From Promethearchaeota archaeon (GTDB lineage: Archaea; Asgardarchaeota; Lokiarchaeia; Sigynarchaeales; SOKP01), in assembly GCA_019057975.1 (NCBI GenBank), contig JAHLWJ010000059.1:1-18110 (forward strand): a stretch of 18,110 bases of DNA, given 5' to 3'. This document shows, piece after piece, positions 1 to 7,370 of this stretch (the stretch's first letter is position 1; the number at the start of each line of letters is the position of its first letter). The notes under the pieces were generated by a model, which saw only the letters and a list, made by a program, of their open reading frames with translations, searched no databases and was not told where the DNA came from. The translations under genes were made by a program, and so were the position numbers.

Positions 1-1030
1 CTTTGGCTTCTTCTAAGCGTTCTTTTGAGATTTCTAATGCCCAATCTGGATATCCGATTTTTACCCCCCCTCCCGCACCACAACACCAAGCGTTATTTCG
101 ATTCCTTTTCATTTCAATAAATTCAATTCCTGGGATTGATTGAATTATATCTCTCGGAATTTCATACATATCCATATGTCTTCCTAAATGACAAGGGTCG
201 TGATATGTTACAATTTTCTCATAATTCGATGTAATTTTTATCTTTCCTTCATCTAGTAGGGTTTTAATTAATTCGCCTGTGTGAAGCACTTCAAATCCTA
301 GATCTGCCCCCAACTTTTCATAATCTTTTTTCAAAGTCCTATAACATCCAGCACAAGAAGTGATTACTTTTGATGCTCCAGTATTATTAATTTGATTAAT
401 ATTATAATTCATAAAATCAGAAACTATGACTTTTTGACCGGTCCTAATTAAGGGACTTGTGCAACAATGCTCATCAATAAGGGTAAAATCAATTCCTATT
501 TTTTTTAGTAATCGCAATGTAGCATCTCTAAGATCCTGTTGACGATAATTAGATGTGCATCCTATATAATAAACCCATTCTGCTTTATCTGGTAAATCAT
601 ATTTCTTTTTTAAATCGATGTTATCTGAATTCTTTTCACCATATGGATTAAAATTATTTGGATCTTTAGTACGTTCTAATAGAAATTTTTGATTTTCTGG
701 ACAAAATCCACTTTTGACAGCTTCAGCTCGAGCTGCTTCAATGATATCTACAATAAAATCATTAAATTTTTCAAATCGACAGTTCTCTGTACAATTACCA
801 CATGTAGTGCATGCATATAGAACGTTTGCTAAATTCTGACTCCATTTAAGGTCGTTATTAATTAATCCATAAATTAACCACATTCGACCTCCAGTACTAT
901 AGGTTTCAAATCTATATGTTTTATAACTTGGACAATTAAAATCAGAATATTCATAAGTAAATTTACAATAACCACATCGAAAACATCTATGAACAATATC
1001 TTTCCAATCTTGATAACTCTCAGATGTCAT
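1..1030 (-). CDS. Fe-S oxidoreductase with two CCG domains (GlcF/HdrD-like), 3' end outside the window
   Basis: The frame opens at an ATG (1028-1030) and stays open for 343 codons to the window edge, so the C-terminus is missing. Two ferredoxin-type clusters are visible: C16-x2-C19-x2-C22 with C33-Pro, and C74-x2-C77-x2-C80-x3-C84. Two cysteine-rich CCG domains follow: C158, C189-C190, C226-x2-C229, and then C280 with C316-C317; the final CxxC of the second would lie beyond the edge. This layout is that of the electron-accepting subunits GlcF, LdhE and HdrD. In that family the protein takes electrons from a flavoprotein partner and passes them to a quinone, a thiol or another carrier. The partner here is evidently the FAD oxidase gene immediately upstream, 5 bp away. 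A strong GGGAGGTG ribosome-binding site inside the end of that gene fixes the start. The final acceptor cannot be told from sequence. Confidence 0.9.
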   Translation of the reverse strand, partial: MTSESYQDWKDIVHRCFRCGYCKFTYEYSDFNCPSYKTYRFETYSTGGRMWLIYGLINNDLKWSQNLANVLYACTTCGNCTENCRFEKFNDFIVDIIEAARAEAVKSGFCPENQKFLLERTKDPNNFNPYGEKNSDNIDLKKKYDLPDKAEWVYYIGCTSNYRQQDLRDATLRLLKKIGIDFTLIDEHCCTSPLIRTGQKVIVSDFMNYNINQINNTGASKVITSCAGCYRTLKKDYEKLGADLGFEVLHTGELIKTLLDEGKIKITSNYEKIVTYHDPCHLGRHMDMYEIPRDIIQSIPGIEFIEMKRNRNNAWCCGAGGGVKIGYPDWALEISKERLEEAK

Positions 1031-1035
1031 TTTTA

Positions 1036-2403
1036 TTACACCTCCCAATTCCCAGGGTTCATAATACCATTTGGGTCTAAAACATTTCGAATTGTTTTTA
1101 GTAGATTTTTGTAATTAGGATCCATTTGTTCAACAATGAGCTTTTGTCCTGCTGATTCACTCTTCCAAGGAATTCCGCCTAACTCTAAAACAAGTTTATT
1201 AGTTTCGTCTAACGCATCCCGAGCATTTTTCCTATCTAAAGGATCTGCCCGATTAAATGCAAAAGTAGGAGCAAACATTACACAGTGACCTTTTCCGATT
1301 ATTCTAATAGCTTGTGTAGGAATAATGTCATACTTATATGATATCTCCGCAGCTCTTTTGCTTGCTTCAGGAATCATTTCAAGAGGCATGAATGAACCCA
1401 CATATTCAAAACCACCACCTTTTCTAAAATCGGCAGCAGCAGCAGCAAATTGAGGTTTTTGTAGTAATCCCTTCAACGTCCTTTCAGGCATATTCATAAA
1501 TTGGGCGCCATTTTTGCGATAAAGTCGTTTAATCATCTTTCTTTTAGATTCTAATTCCTCTTCTGAATCTCCTGTAATGAAGACCATAACCAAAATTAAA
1601 TCTTTCACATAATCTGGTTTGTCAGTTTTACTGAGAAGAAAATCTTCTGCTAAATCAGTATACGTAATTTTAGAAACCAAATTCGGAATATTATTTGGAT
1701 CTCTACACATCCCAAAAACCACATCCCTCATTTTCGGTTTTGGATAAAGTTTATATGATAATTTTGTTATTATTCCCATAGTTCCAAATGAACTAATAAA
1801 CAATCCAATTAAATCTGGAATTGGACCTCTTGAAAACCAATAATCTGATATGGAACAGGAGCCTAATTTACAGATATCTCCATTAGGTAAAACCACTTCT
1901 ATTCCGTTTATCATGTCTCCATGATTACCATACTTCTGTGATAAATAGCCAGATCCGTGGATTAAAGCATTCCCTACAACCGTTGCTGATGGTGGTGCAT
2001 CAGGGATCGCGGGTTGCAAATCAGGATATGATTCATTTAGATAAGAAATTAGTTTACCTGTGCTGACTCCAGGTTCTATAAGAGCATAGCGGCTTAATTC
2101 GTTTATTTCTAGGATTTGATCCATTCTTTTTAAATCTACAACAATTCCACCTTTAATTGGAATTACTAACCCGCTAAGAGTTAATCCGCCACCCATAGGG
2201 ATAAGTGGAATCTTTTCTCTATTCGCTAATTTTACGATTTTTTGAATTTCCTCAACCGAGTTAGGCATTACTACAAAATCAACGGGACGAGGTTCTGAAG
2301 CTCCAGGATCTTGAGAATAAATAAATAGATCTTCTGGTTTATTTGAAGCAAAGTCTTTTCCGACAATATCTTCTAAGTCTCTTAAAATACTTTCTTTTTT
2401 CAT
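1036..2403 (-). CDS. FAD-binding (PCMH/VAO-type) oxidase, GlcD-like, 455 aa
   Basis: This is a flavoprotein dehydrogenase of the GlcD / vanillyl-alcohol-oxidase superfamily. The FAD-binding half spans about residues 38-222: the glycine-rich PMGGGLTLSG (69-78), GGIVVDLKRM (85-94), EPGVSTGKL (110-118), PDAPPSATVVGNA (134-146) and GDMINGIEVVLPNGD (162-176). The C-terminal substrate cap ends with the usual DPNGIMNPG signature near 443-451. The wording around 141-176 and GTMGIITKL (207-215) recalls 4-cresol dehydrogenase/VAO as much as glycolate or D-lactate oxidase, so the substrate should be left open; a 2-hydroxy acid is the default guess. The ATG at 2401-2403 has no clear Shine-Dalgarno but sits about 28 bp below a palindromic TATA-like element, consistent with a short leader. 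It is co-transcribed with the Fe-S subunit downstream. A run of five alanines (FAAAAADF) is encoded by a short GCx repeat. Confidence 0.88.
   Translation of the reverse strand: MKKESILRDLEDIVGKDFASNKPEDLFIYSQDPGASEPRPVDFVVMPNSVEEIQKIVKLANREKIPLIPMGGGLTLSGLVIPIKGGIVVDLKRMDQILEINELSRYALIEPGVSTGKLISYLNESYPDLQPAIPDAPPSATVVGNALIHGSGYLSQKYGNHGDMINGIEVVLPNGDICKLGSCSISDYWFSRGPIPDLIGLFISSFGTMGIITKLSYKLYPKPKMRDVVFGMCRDPNNIPNLVSKITYTDLAEDFLLSKTDKPDYVKDLILVMVFITGDSEEELESKRKMIKRLYRKNGAQFMNMPERTLKGLLQKPQFAAAAADFRKGGGFEYVGSFMPLEMIPEASKRAAEISYKYDIIPTQAIRIIGKGHCVMFAPTFAFNRADPLDRKNARDALDETNKLVLELGGIPWKSESAGQKLIVEQMDPNYKNLLKTIRNVLDPNGIMNPGNWEV
1039..1046 (-). promoter_or_regulatory. Shine-Dalgarno site of the CCG-domain gene
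   Basis: The minus strand reads GGGAGGTG here, within the last codons of the FAD oxidase gene and 8 nt before the ATG at 1030. It is the strongest anti-16S match I saw in the window. It implies translational coupling of the two subunits and decides the start of the downstream gene. Confidence 0.8.
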
Positions 2404-2430
2404 TTAAATCATTCTTAAACTTTGGTTCAT

Positions 2431-2450
2431 TAATGAATATATATTCATTA
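2431..2450. promoter_or_regulatory. 20-bp perfect palindrome over a TATA-like core, upstream of the FAD oxidase gene
   Basis: TAATGAATATATATTCATTA is its own reverse complement over all 20 bases. A further half-site TTCATT (2426-2431) abuts it, making the overlapping palindrome TTCATTAATGAA (2426-2437), so three copies of the half-site TTCATT/AATGAA lie in 24 bp. The centre (ATATATAT) is 34-41 bp from the ATG at 2403, where a TATA box would be expected for a short-leader archaeal transcript. A dimeric repressor bound here would block TBP/TFB. The operator role is inference. Confidence 0.5.
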
Positions 2451-2544
2451 TAGAATTATTTCTAGTTATTTATAGTTAATTATTCAATAGATGGATTAGA
2501 TACTTAGGAAGCAATCAAGTATTTTAATAGAAGAGCGATTTTAT

Positions 2545-2931
2545 TCATGCTTCTATCAAGTCCCTACTAGCGATTATATTCGCATCCAATCCTATTACCT
2601 TTTTTAATAAAACATCTCCCATTTTTATTGGAGCTTTAACCACTGTCATTGCGATTTCTCTTAAGGTTTCTTGAAGTTTCTCCTTAGGGATAGGTGTATC
2701 TGATCTTACGGGTACTAAAGGAAGGAAACCATTTTCTACTCTAATAGTTGTTGTAAGAATTCGTTTTGGTGCAATAAATTCTTCTCTTGCATATTCTTCA
2801 CCCCTATTACATGAATGTCCTTCAATAACTAGCTCTCCATTAACGGTCTCAACATGAACTAAACAGCCTGTAGGACACACAATACAGCGAATCTCTTTGC
2901 TCTCTTCTGGTATTTTTGATTCTGACATCAT
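2545..2931 (-). CDS. DUF1667 cysteine-cluster protein, partner of GlpA-type dehydrogenase
   Basis: This is a small protein of the DUF1667 family. It has an N-terminal cysteine cluster CIVCPTGC (CxxCxxxC) followed 18 residues later by C in SCNRGEEYA, then the family's EFIAPKRILTTTIRV, LVPVRSDTPIPKEKL, API-KMGDVLL and a terminal IIASRDL segment. Four cysteines suit one Fe-S cluster or zinc site. Members are classically the third gene after a GlpA-like dehydrogenase and an FAD/NAD oxidoreductase, exactly the order here, so it probably serves as an electron-transfer subunit of that complex; its biochemical role is not established. Starts at GTG 2940, ATG 2931 and ATG 2928 are all in frame. I prefer ATG 2931 or 2928, because a weak GTGGT Shine-Dalgarno lies at 2936-2940 and homologues begin near the cysteine cluster. 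The upstream gene stops at 2946, only 14 bp away. Confidence 0.85.
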   Translation of the reverse strand: MMSESKIPEESKEIRCIVCPTGCLVHVETVNGELVIEGHSCNRGEEYAREEFIAPKRILTTTIRVENGFLPLVPVRSDTPIPKEKLQETLREIAMTVVKAPIKMGDVLLKKVIGLDANIIASRDLIEA

Positions 2932-2945
2932 GATTACCACTTAGG

Positions 2946-4244
2946 TTAGTCTTCTTCAATTAAAACCTCTGGACGAGGAATAACCTCTATTTCTATATTC
3001 TTAATATTAGAATCGATATTAAATTCGTTTAAATTTAGCTTTATTTCAAGCATTTCGCTGGGGATTACATAGCTTCTTTTTCTTTTATATATTATTCTAT
3101 TTTTGTCATCTTTGAATTGAATTAGGAGCCTTCTATCGGGTCTTTTAACTCTAAATGTAAATATAACATCTTTAAATAAATCCGATCGATTAATCAAATC
3201 AGGTTTGACGTAATTTACATTTTCACCAGCAATACATTTTATTATCTCTTTTCTTTCGATTTTTTTGCCATATATATTTTTAATATAATCAACAGCATTC
3301 AATCCAGCTCTCTTTGCCTCTGCAGTAACTAGATCTACTAAATCATGTACTTGCAATACATTACCGCAAGCAAATACACCCTCTATCGTAGTTTCTAAGT
3401 TATTATCTACGACAGGACCTCCCATTTCTGAGATTTCAGCTCCAGCTTCTCTTGTTAATTCATTTTCAGGTATTAACCCCACGGATAATAATAAGGTATC
3501 ACATTCGATAAATTTTTCAGAGCCTATTACCCGATCGAAGTTGCGATCTACCTTAGTTACCGTTACCCCTTGAACTCTATCTTTACCATGAATTTTAGTA
3601 ACAGTATAACTTGTGATAAGTGGGATTCCATAATCTTCTAAACATTGTACTTCATTTCTTATTAATCCACTCACATAAGGCTGAATCTCAACGACAGCTT
3701 TAACTTGGCATCCTTCCCAAGTTAAACGTCGTGCTATAATCATACCAATATCTCCACTTCCTAAAATAACATAACTTCTACCAGGTAAATAACCTTCAAT
3801 ATTGACAAATCTTTGGGCTTGTCCTGCCGTATATATTCCAGCAGGTCGGAAACCAGGTATGTTAATTGCTCCTCTAGTTTTTTCACGACATCCCATTGCA
3901 AGTATTATTGCTTTAGTCTTAATTTCTATAAGCCCCTCTTTATTATTTACCGCATAAATTACTTTATCTGAAGTAATTTCAATTACCATAGTATCTAATT
4001 TATAAGCGATATCTAGTTCTACAGCTTGATTGATAAATCTTTGAACATATTCAGGTCCAGTTAATTCTTCTTTAAACTCATGGAGACCAAACCCATTATG
4101 AATGCACTGGAGAGTAATTCCACCTAATTCTTTATCTCTTTCTAATATTAATACATTTAAATTAGCTTTTTTAACAATAATAGCAGCAGCTAAACCCGCA
4201 GAACCCCCGCCAATTACAGTAACATCTACGCTATATTTATTCAC
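2946..4244 (-). CDS. NAD(P)/FAD-dependent oxidoreductase of the GlpA-DUF1667 cluster, 432 aa
   Basis: This is a two-dinucleotide-domain flavoprotein of the pyridine nucleotide-disulfide oxidoreductase fold. The FAD-binding motif GGGSAG is at residues 12-17, a second Rossmann motif GSGDIG at 162-167, and the closing FAD motif VFACGN at 290-295. The stretch around CIHNGFGLHEFKEELTGPEY (47-66) is characteristic of the enzymes that sit between a GlpA-like dehydrogenase and DUF1667 in anaerobic bacteria. C47 could be redox active, but there is no CxxC pair as in thioredoxin reductase. A basic/beta-rich C-terminal extension (about 335-432) is not assigned. The start is GTG at 4244, overlapping the TGA of the upstream dehydrogenase by 4 bp (GTGA), so translation is coupled. 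The likely role is moving electrons between the dehydrogenase and NAD(P); the direction is unknown. Confidence 0.87.
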   Translation of the reverse strand: MNKYSVDVTVIGGGSAGLAAAIIVKKANLNVLILERDKELGGITLQCIHNGFGLHEFKEELTGPEYVQRFINQAVELDIAYKLDTMVIEITSDKVIYAVNNKEGLIEIKTKAIILAMGCREKTRGAINIPGFRPAGIYTAGQAQRFVNIEGYLPGRSYVILGSGDIGMIIARRLTWEGCQVKAVVEIQPYVSGLIRNEVQCLEDYGIPLITSYTVTKIHGKDRVQGVTVTKVDRNFDRVIGSEKFIECDTLLLSVGLIPENELTREAGAEISEMGGPVVDNNLETTIEGVFACGNVLQVHDLVDLVTAEAKRAGLNAVDYIKNIYGKKIERKEIIKCIAGENVNYVKPDLINRSDLFKDVIFTFRVKRPDRRLLIQFKDDKNRIIYKRKRSYVIPSEMLEIKLNLNEFNIDSNIKNIEIEVIPRPEVLIEED

Positions 4245-5713
4245 TCTTTACTGACCCCTCTTGATATTTCTTTTAAAGCAATGTCCTTCGTTCTTCCGAT
4301 CAAGATGTTAGTATCTTCTCCTCTCTTAGTAATTTCTTCATACGGTTTCTTCAGTTCCCTTGAAAGGATTTCAATAACCCGTGGACGGCAGAAGCCACCT
4401 TGGCATCTACCCATGCCGGGTCTACAACGAAACTTAATTCCATCAACGGTATTAGCTCCAACCGGGGCATGGATAGCATTAATTATTTCCATTTCAGGTA
4501 TTGTTTCACAACGGCAAATAATTCTTCCCCACCTTGGATCTTCTTGGATTTTTTTATCAAGGTCTTCTTTATTGAAATCTTTGAATCGTTCAGGTTTGGG
4601 ACGAATTGGGTTGTAATCGTCTCTTACGTTTAATTCAACCCCTAATAATTCAAGAAATTCAATAACTTTCTCAGCAATGGCAAATGTTGCTGTTAACCCA
4701 GGAGAAAGAATGCCTGCGACATTTATAAAACCATATATATCAGTATTGTCTATGATAAAATCATATGTATCTGGTACAGCTCTTAAACCAGCAAAATTTC
4801 TAATTGAACTTCTTAAAGGAAGATTTGGAACTAAATTTCTCCCACCATCTAGAATATCTTTTAGGCCGGCTGTAGTAGTTGAAATATCTTCACGATCAGT
4901 TATGTTTTGTGCATTAGGTCCAGCAAAAGTATTTCCATGTAATGTGGGGCACACTAAAATTCCTTTCGAAACTCTAGTGGGCATTGGGAAGAGAATCTTG
5001 TTGAGATGAATAGCATTTCTATCAAATAGAACATATTCTCCCTTTCTTGGCATTATGCTGAAATAATCTAAACCCAACATTTTAGATATCCTTGCAGCAT
5101 GAAGTCCTGCGGCATTAATGAGATTACTTGCTTGAAATTCTCCTTGATATGTCCTTACAGTAAACGTATACTCTTGATGCTTGATTTTAACAACTTCATG
5201 ATTCCTAAGAAATTTCACTCCATTAGTAGCAGCATTTTCTGCCAACGCAAAAGTTAATTCGTATGGGCTAACTAGACCGGCAGAGGGGGCATGTAAAACA
5301 CCCACAACATCATCCGTTAGGTTAGGTTCCATATCTTTTATCTTTTTCTTATCCAAAATCAGTTCTAAACCGGGTATACCATCTTCAGTTCCTTTTTTTC
5401 TTTCTTCTTCTAACTCTTTAATCTGATTATCTTCTAGAGCAACCACAAACGAACCAATCCGTTCAAATGGAAAATTTAGTTCCTTTACAGCTTGAGTATA
5501 CAATTTATTTCCTTTGATACATAGATATCGTTTAATATACTCTCTTTGAGCCGCATAACCTGCGTGAACCACGCCTGAATTTGCCTTAGTTGTACCAGAA
5601 GCGATTTCAGCTTCCTTTTCTATTACACATATATTTAGGTCATACTTTGAAAGCGTACGAGCTATAGAGCACCCGGTAACTCCACCACCTATAATGATGA
5701 CATCATATATCAA
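4241..5713 (-). CDS. GlpA/LhgO-like FAD dehydrogenase with C-terminal BFD-like [2Fe-2S] domain, 490 aa
   Basis: This is a DAO-type FAD dehydrogenase related to anaerobic glycerol-3-phosphate dehydrogenase GlpA and to L-2-hydroxyglutarate oxidase. FAD-binding IIGGGVTGCSIAR is at residues 7-19, the acidic VIEKE end of strand 2 at 30-34, TTKANSGVVHAG at 41-52, and the C-terminal FAD loop NVAGILSPGLTATFAIA at 331-347. A BFD-like domain from about 397 has C400-x-C402 and C437-x4-C442 (RPGMGRCQGGFCRP), which in this family holds a [2Fe-2S] cluster. Glycerol 3-phosphate is the best substrate guess given the two partner genes; 2-hydroxyglutarate is the alternative. The start is an unusual TTG (5711-5713), supported by AAGGT 10 nt upstream and by the very short run-in to the FAD motif; no ATG lies in frame upstream. 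It is first in the operon. Confidence 0.87.
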   Translation of the reverse strand: MIYDVIIIGGGVTGCSIARTLSKYDLNICVIEKEAEIASGTTKANSGVVHAGYAAQREYIKRYLCIKGNKLYTQAVKELNFPFERIGSFVVALEDNQIKELEEERKKGTEDGIPGLELILDKKKIKDMEPNLTDDVVGVLHAPSAGLVSPYELTFALAENAATNGVKFLRNHEVVKIKHQEYTFTVRTYQGEFQASNLINAAGLHAARISKMLGLDYFSIMPRKGEYVLFDRNAIHLNKILFPMPTRVSKGILVCPTLHGNTFAGPNAQNITDREDISTTTAGLKDILDGGRNLVPNLPLRSSIRNFAGLRAVPDTYDFIIDNTDIYGFINVAGILSPGLTATFAIAEKVIEFLELLGVELNVRDDYNPIRPKPERFKDFNKEDLDKKIQEDPRWGRIICRCETIPEMEIINAIHAPVGANTVDGIKFRCRPGMGRCQGGFCRPRVIEILSRELKKPYEEITKRGEDTNILIGRTKDIALKEISRGVSKE

Positions 5714-5723
5714 ATATTTGATA
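5708..5723. repeat. 16-bp perfect palindrome over the glpA-like start codon
   Basis: TATCAAATATTTGATA reads the same on both strands and contains the TTG start codon at 5711-5713. In RNA it could form a short AU-rich hairpin that hides the start codon; in DNA it could bind a dimeric regulator. It is AT-only apart from one C/G pair, so chance is possible. Confidence 0.35.
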
Positions 5724-5847
5724 CCTTTTTTACTAAAATTTTTTCTTGAATTACTGTAATAATAATCTTGAAAAATTTAAATATCTTCTAAATTTATTAA
5801 AGGGAAAATGCTGATAATTTTTTTAGAGAGTAGGAATTCCTTTCCTT

Positions 5848-6204
5848 TTAAATAAGATAAATTGAGAGAAACCAAATTAGATTAAAAATAATGGCTGAGA
5901 TTATCAAGAATTTTGTTATTGGATTGAAAATCGAATTCTTTAAGGATCTTGTTAGTTTCAATTCACTTTCACTTGCTAGTACGTTTTCAACTTGGCGATA
6001 ATTAGGATTCATTTCCTTTTTCAAATGAATTGAGCCTAAAAATCCTGGATTCGATAATTTTTTAATAAGATAGTCTAAATTATTTGAGGGAACAAAACTA
6101 TTCTTGGTAATTGAACCATAATCTCTTGAGTTATCAAGATTACTTGGTCGATCTGAGAATCCTTTGTTATTAATAGTCTTTTTATTGTTTTCTATTTCTT
6201 TCAT
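5848..6204 (-). CDS. Small tail-anchored membrane protein, unknown function, 118 aa
   Basis: I do not recognise a family. The first 40 residues are Asn/Ser/Lys-rich and probably disordered. Residues 42-92 contain likely helices (NNLDYLIKKL; then a charged segment ending ESELKLTRSLKN). The last 22 residues (about 97-118, beginning TKFLIISAIIFNLIWFL) form one hydrophobic helix reaching the very C-terminus. With no signal peptide, this is the layout of a tail-anchored protein whose bulk faces the cytoplasm. The ATG at 6204 has GGAAGAA a few bases upstream. It lies 125 bp downstream of, and on the same strand as, the longin/roadblock-like gene, so the two may be functionally linked. That link is inference. 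Confidence 0.65.
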   Translation of the reverse strand: MKEIENNKKTINNKGFSDRPSNLDNSRDYGSITKNSFVPSNNLDYLIKKLSNPGFLGSIHLKKEMNPNYRQVENVLASESELKLTRSLKNSIFNPITKFLIISAIIFNLIWFLSIYLI

Positions 6205-6329
6205 GCTTCTTCCATTAATACTATATCTAAATTATCTTAAATTTTTTATGGTTATGAAAATAAAATTTAAAATATTCAAGATATAGGGATAAAATTATGT
6301 TAGTCTATACTAATTAAGGTATAGAAAGA

Positions 6330-6722
6330 CTATTTCATGTTATTTTCTAATGAATCCTTAATTACGTTTTCAAAAGTTTCAAAGAGTCCAACATCAGAAT
6401 CCCATTTTTTTAACGTTTCTTCAGGATATAACTCAAAGAACTTATCGGAAATATCTCTTAATTCATTAAATATTTTTTTTGCTTTTATTTTATTAGAAGA
6501 ACTTGCAACAAAAAGAAATTTATTTCTCTTAACTATTGAAAAACGAATTTGGCTTAATTCAAAATTAGATATCCCTTCCTCAGTTAGTTTTTCAGCAAAA
6601 GTATTTAATGCACTCATGAGCGCTCCAAACAATTGTGGGTTAACTCTTGGATCAATTACTCGACTATAAACAGTTGTACCGCTTTCAGTTAAAATCCATA
6701 AATCTCTTAATACTTTCGCCAC
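6330..6722 (-). CDS. Longin/roadblock-like small protein of Asgard type, 130 aa
   Basis: This is a short alpha/beta protein with the pattern of archaeal longin- or roadblock-fold proteins. It begins with a beta-hairpin carrying the opening motif LRDLWILTESGTTVYSRV (residues 5-22), followed by a long helix (QLFGALMSALNTFAEKLTEEG, about 30-50), two beta strands (ELSQIRFSIVKRNKFLFVASSS, about 55-76) and an amphipathic helix (78-98). Many such proteins occur in Asgard genomes, where they are thought to act with small Ras-like GTPases or at membranes; in eukaryotes these folds build SNAREs, adaptors and Ragulator. No GTPase gene lies in this window. The start is GTG (6720-6722), with AGGA about 9 nt upstream. 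The family call comes from pattern recognition, not alignment. Confidence 0.7.
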   Translation of the reverse strand: MAKVLRDLWILTESGTTVYSRVIDPRVNPQLFGALMSALNTFAEKLTEEGISNFELSQIRFSIVKRNKFLFVASSSNKIKAKKIFNELRDISDKFFELYPEETLKKWDSDVGLFETFENVIKDSLENNMK

Positions 6723-7173
6723 AGTAATTTCCTAACTAAAGAATTATTATTATTCATAACAATTATTTTATTTCTTTATTAAGATAACTATTGATTAAAT
6801 TTAAAAATATTTTTCGAAACAATAAAATATAACTTAAATTTTTTAAGAAAATATTAAGGCATTAAACTAAGTTTTTATCAACCGAAATGAAGTACAATAA
6901 AATCTCTGATTTTTTACTTGAAATATTTAAAAAAATCGTTGGAAAAAATGCCAATGGGAGGGCATGCTTCTGATTTTTATTTTTCTGGCTATTACCATAA
7001 AATTTTCTTTTATTTTTTAAAAAGATTTTAGTATCTTTACAATTAGTTTTTTTTATAGTCTCTAAGCCTAAATGACTGAGTTTTCTAATGACTCCCAAAT
7101 TTACCTATAAATTATAAATCCCATTAAAATCCCCGTTTTTCATACGTACGGCGACATATAACAAATCTGTATA

Positions 7174-7190
7174 AAAAAGCTTATATATAC
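7174..7190 (+). promoter_or_regulatory. Distal TFB promoter, BRE plus TATA box
   Basis: AAAAAGC followed by TTATATATAC is a good archaeal BRE/TATA match. Transcription should begin about 25 bp later, near 7213, leaving a leader of roughly 155 nt before the TFB start, long for an archaeon. Confidence 0.6.
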
Positions 7191-7254
7191 ATGATTGACT
7201 TATAATTCAATATCAAGAAAAGATTCTACAAAAGATCATACTTATGGTTAATAG

Positions 7255-7271
7255 AAATTAAAATTATATAC
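7255..7271 (+). promoter_or_regulatory. Proximal TFB promoter, second TATA box
   Basis: An A-rich BRE-like stretch ends in TTATATAC (7264-7271), nearly repeating the distal element including the nearby TGAT. It would start a transcript near 7295 with a leader of about 75 nt. The repeated 9-mer AAAAGATCA (7230-7238 and 7314-7322) flanks it. Confidence 0.45.
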
Positions 7272-7370
7272 ATAAATGATCTCAAGAATATTGATACAAA
7301 AAAAATTGTAGCTAAAAGATCAATCACACGATCACTACATCATCTAAAACAAAAATTTTTACCCAAGTGA

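Larger units (their letters stand above)
6723..7370. other. 648-bp intergenic region before the TFB gene
   Basis: This region is very AT-rich and separates the divergent longin-like and TFB genes. The right half carries two TATA-like elements and the TFB leader (listed separately). A GC island CGTACGGCG (7145-7153) with the palindrome CGTACG lies about 30 bp upstream of the first TATA element and could be a regulator site. The left half (6730-7100) holds only short, low-complexity frames, none convincing; I see no RNA gene or mobile element. Confidence 0.5.

Noticed and set aside
1432..1448. GCA/CAG-type triplet repeat in the FAD oxidase gene
   Set aside because: It only encodes a five-alanine run inside an intact frame and is too short to call a repeat element.
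4281..5009. Plus-strand frames opposite the GlpA-like gene
   Set aside because: Antisense shadows of a well-supported dehydrogenase; no domain of their own.
6337..6669. Plus-strand frame opposite the longin-like gene
   Set aside because: Antisense shadow; the minus-strand product has a regular alpha/beta pattern and this one does not.
6886..6972. 28-codon plus-strand frame (MKYNKISDFLLEIFKKIVGK...) in the TFB upstream region
   Set aside because: It could form an amphipathic peptide, but length, lack of Shine-Dalgarno and base composition give no reason to think it is translated.
6862..7098. 78-codon minus-strand frame
   Set aside because: It begins with TTG without a ribosome-binding site, is Lys/Asn/Phe-rich low-complexity sequence, has no recognisable motif, and sits in AT-rich intergenic DNA.
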